Positions 62,088 through 64,000 of a DNA stretch of 64,000 nt are shown here, in pieces (within the stretch, counting starts at the first letter, position 1; every line of letters starts with the position of its first letter). Made by a program: the position numbers and the translations under genes. The DNA lies in the NCBI RefSeq assembly GCF_900155915.1, contig NZ_FTPO01000002.1, positions 558,001-622,000 on the forward strand, given 5' to 3'. The stretch is from Microbacterium sp. RU33B. GTDB taxonomy: Bacteria; Actinomycetota; Actinomycetes; Actinomycetales; Microbacteriaceae. The notes under the pieces were generated by a model. That model worked only from the letters and a program-made list of their open reading frames with translations, was not told the origin of the DNA and ran no database searches.

Positions 62088-63050
62088 GTGGGCACCCCCG
62101 AGCCCTCTGACACGGACGCATCGCGCCCTTCGCATCACGCACCCGTCGGCGCGCCCGAACCGGCGCTGCGCGGCGCGTCGCGCCGGAGCAGCCGGCGTCT
62201 TCCGCGACGGGCAGCGGTCGGGCGTCGGTCGTTCGCGTCGACGCTGAAGGCTCTCGACGTCCTCGCCGAGAGCGGCGCGAAGGTGTCCGTGCGCATCAAC
62301 GACCTCGACCGCGGTACGTCGGTGCTCGCGGGCGACGACTTCGTGACGCTGCCTGTCGCCGGACTCGGCGTCGTTCCGCTCCTGCTCGAGGTGGCCGCCG
62401 CGATCGAGGCGGGCACGCTCGATCCGCACGAGATCATCGACCGCGCCGATCTCGACCGCGTCGAGGTCTCGGGTGTGTGGCGGCACCTGAAGGCCCCGGC
62501 GCTCCCGATCGCCGACCTCGCTGTGCTCACCGCGGCGGCCGGCGATGCGCTCGCGGCCAACGCACTCCTCGCCCGCGTGGGGCTGCCGGCCGCGCGCGCG
62601 CGCATCGAGCAGCTCGGGCTGTCGCGCACGGCGCTGCTCGACGGCTTCCGCGACGAGCGCGGACCCGACGACGCCCCGCAGGTCGCGCTCGGCTCGGCCC
62701 GCGAGCTCGCCGAGATCTTCGCCGCGCTGGTGAACTCCCAGGCCGTCTCCGCCGGCGTCAGCGCGCAGGTCGCGGAGTGGCTGAGCCTGAACCACGACCT
62801 CTCCCTCGTCGCCGCCGCGACCGGGCTCGATCCGTTCGCCCATGAGAACGACGAGCACGGACTGCTCTTCGTCAACAAGACGGGCCGGGATGCCGGCATC
62901 CGTGTCGAAGCGGGAGTGCTGGCAGGGCCCCGGGCCGGAGTGTCGTACGCGCTCATCGTGTGCTTCGACGACCTGTCGATCACGCACCGGCTGCGGGCGC
63001 ACGACGCGTTCCGCGTGCTCGGCGTCGACCTGATGGAGTACGTGTTCTGA
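62088..63050 (+). CDS. Class A beta-lactamase-fold protein lacking the catalytic serine/lysine
   Basis: A 320-residue protein (from the GTG at 62088, 9 nt after a GGAAGGAA ribosome-binding site; GTGs at 62082 and 62022 are alternatives). The first 50 residues are disordered and basic. The rest follows the class A beta-lactamase/D-Ala-D-Ala peptidase fold. KTG is kept (LLFVNKTGRDAG), but where the active-site S-x-x-K should follow LPVA the sequence is G-L-G-V (62361-62372). The SDN loop region also reads AGD before ALAANALLARVGL. Hydrolysis is therefore unlikely and a binding or regulatory role is inferred. It follows the M13 gene closely. Confidence 0.75.
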   Translation: MGTPEPSDTDASRPSHHAPVGAPEPALRGASRRSSRRLPRRAAVGRRSFASTLKALDVLAESGAKVSVRINDLDRGTSVLAGDDFVTLPVAGLGVVPLLLEVAAAIEAGTLDPHEIIDRADLDRVEVSGVWRHLKAPALPIADLAVLTAAAGDALAANALLARVGLPAARARIEQLGLSRTALLDGFRDERGPDDAPQVALGSARELAEIFAALVNSQAVSAGVSAQVAEWLSLNHDLSLVAAATGLDPFAHENDEHGLLFVNKTGRDAGIRVEAGVLAGPRAGVSYALIVCFDDLSITHRLRAHDAFRVLGVDLMEYVF

Positions 63051-63075
63051 GGCGCGCGGTCGCGCGCCCCGGATC

Positions 63076-63130
63076 GATGTCCCACTTCGCGCGGGTGTGC
63101 CGGCGTGCAACCCGCCTCACATGGGACATG
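63076..63130. repeat. 55-bp palindromic repeat, copy 1
   Basis: An imperfect palindrome running from GATGTCCCACTT to GGGACATG. Copy 2 lies 18 bp further on and shares about the first 35 bases with few changes. It occupies the gap between the pseudo-beta-lactamase gene and purU. Confidence 0.75.
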
Positions 63131-63148
63131 GGCGTCACCGTGCGCGTC

Positions 63149-63203
63149 GATGTCCCATTTTGCGCGGGTGTGTCGGCGTGCCACCCACGCGAAGTGGGAC
63201 ATC
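63149..63203. repeat. 55-bp palindromic repeat, copy 2
   Basis: The same length and ends as copy 1 (GATGTCCCATTT to GTGGGACATC), with a nearly perfect stem (about 20 of 22 bp). Resembles a REP/MITE-like mobile palindrome. The remaining bases to 63295 show nothing else. Confidence 0.78.
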
Positions 63204-63295
63204 AACGCGTGGCGGACCTGACCGTGGCAGGAAAGCCGGGCCTCACGGGGTGAAACGCGGACAGGCAGGCGAGGCTCTGCCGATGCGCCCCCGCG

Positions 63296-64000
63296 TCAGA
63301 AGACGATCGTGTGGTTGCCGTGCCGGATCACGCGGTCCTGCGCGTGCCACAGCACGGCGCGGGAGAGCACCTGGCGCTCGACGTCGGCGCCCCGGCGGGC
63401 GAGCTCGGCGGCCGACTCGGCGTGGGTCACGCGCACGATGTCCTGCTCGATGATGGGTCCTTCGTCGAGATCCTCCGTCACGTAGTGCGAGGTCGCGCCG
63501 ATGAGCTTGACGCCGCGCTGCTTGGCCCGCTTGTACGGCTCGGCGCCGATGAAGGCCGGCAGGAACGAGTGATGGATGTTGATCACGGGCACGCCGAGCT
63601 GCGCGAGGAAGTCGGGCGAGAGGATCTGCATGTAGCGGGCGAGGACGATGAAGTCGACGTTGCCCTTCAGCAGCCGCAGGATCTCGGCTTCGGCTGCCGA
63701 CTTGTCGGGTCCCGACCCCGACGGCACGTGGAAGAACGGCACCCCGAACGAGCGCACGTCCTCGGCGGAGTTCGTGTGGTTGGAGATGACCATGGGCACC
63801 GTGACGGGCAGGTCGCCGCGGCGGTGGCGCCACAGGAGGTCGAGCAGGCAGTGGTCCTGCTTCGACGACAGGATCGCCATGCGCTTGGGCACCGAGAGGT
63901 CGGTGACGTTCCACTCGAGGTCGAAGCCCTCGCCGAGCGTGCGGTCGAGGTCTCCCTCGATCTCGGGCAGGGCCGCGGCCAGATCGGGGCGGTGGAAGAC
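63296..64000 (-). CDS. purU: Formyltetrahydrofolate deformylase, 5' part beyond window
   Basis: The catalytic domain of PurU, which releases formate from 10-formyl-THF to balance one-carbon pools. It has MAILSSKQDHCLLDLLWR, the catalytic INIHHSFLPAF with the conserved histidine and NIHHSFLP motif, and EDLDEGPIIEQD, which contains the catalytic aspartate. The frame is open to the window edge, where the sequence preceding DRTLGEGFDLEW should lead back to the N-terminal ACT domain. So the start is not in view. PurN is excluded by the EWNV/KRMAILSSKQDHC junction of PurU. Confidence 0.93.
   Translation of the reverse strand, partial: VFHRPDLAAALPEIEGDLDRTLGEGFDLEWNVTDLSVPKRMAILSSKQDHCLLDLLWRHRRGDLPVTVPMVISNHTNSAEDVRSFGVPFFHVPSGSGPDKSAAEAEILRLLKGNVDFIVLARYMQILSPDFLAQLGVPVINIHHSFLPAFIGAEPYKRAKQRGVKLIGATSHYVTEDLDEGPIIEQDIVRVTHAESAAELARRGADVERQVLSRAVLWHAQDRVIRHGNHTIVF

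Noticed and set aside
63076..63203. CRISPR-like repeat-spacer array
   Set aside because: Only two units, strongly palindromic over their whole length, with a short 18-bp spacer and no cas genes.

Overview
The window is a strongly GC-rich actinobacterial chromosome segment, with coding third positions almost always G or C. It is most likely from Microbacteriaceae and close to Microbacterium. Three things support this: a dnaK-grpE-dnaJ-hspR operon and a clpB gene that each carry HspR (HAIR) operators, many start codons sitting 6-7 nt after a TANNNT hexamer (leaderless transcripts), and the overall gene families. Coding density is very high. No gap exceeds 300 bp, and I see no rRNA, tRNA, CRISPR array, prophage or transposase.

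Layout, left part. 1-3.7 kb: the 3' part of an S9 peptidase, a UMF1/Atg22-like MFS permease and a small-domain rRNA-type methyltransferase. 3.9-7.5 kb: a fused FAD/Fe-S D-2-hydroxyacid dehydrogenase divergent from its probable GntR/FCD regulator, with palindromic operators between them. 7.5-11.6 kb: the heat-shock operon. 11.6-18.1 kb: a zinc alcohol dehydrogenase, MmcQ/YjbR, DUF2252, a K+ channel, an AI-2E-type permease, a SHOCT/DUF6325 gene pair and a hypothetical protein. 18.1-21.8 kb: two GT4 glycosyltransferases and a GlxA-type regulator. 22-24.2 kb: a ClpB that lacks its N-domain.

Middle. 24.3-30.7 kb: a UbiA prenyltransferase converging on a minus-strand type III polyketide synthase / methyltransferase / FAD monooxygenase operon, which looks like a phenolic-lipid pathway. 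Next to it are an MFS exporter and a divergent ArsR-like regulator. 30.8-36.6 kb: RraA, a VOC protein, a NatAB-like ABC exporter, an FMN reductase behind a terminator-like leader, and a NarL-type two-component system. 36.9-42.7 kb: a type II sulfide:quinone reductase, xthA, pntAB and pyrE. 42.7-47.8 kb: two tiny membrane proteins, a HAD phosphatase, an SDR, the manganese module mntR/mntH with two operators, and a SpoU methyltransferase.

Right part. 47.9-56.7 kb: one 8.8-kb gene for a roughly 2,930-residue, multi-domain, wall-anchored surface protein. Then come a MATE exporter, an HdeD-lipase fusion, an M13 metallopeptidase, a beta-lactamase-fold protein that appears to have lost its catalytic residues, a pair of 55-bp palindromic repeats, and the 3' part of purU running off the window.

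The most noteworthy items are the giant surface protein with its hairpin-sequestered Shine-Dalgarno, the phenolic-lipid cluster facing a prenyltransferase, the MntR and HspR operator sets, the N-domain-less ClpB, the pseudo-beta-lactamase, the unusual HdeD-lipase fusion, the GGATGC/GCATCC hexamer preference, and two kinds of intergenic palindrome.
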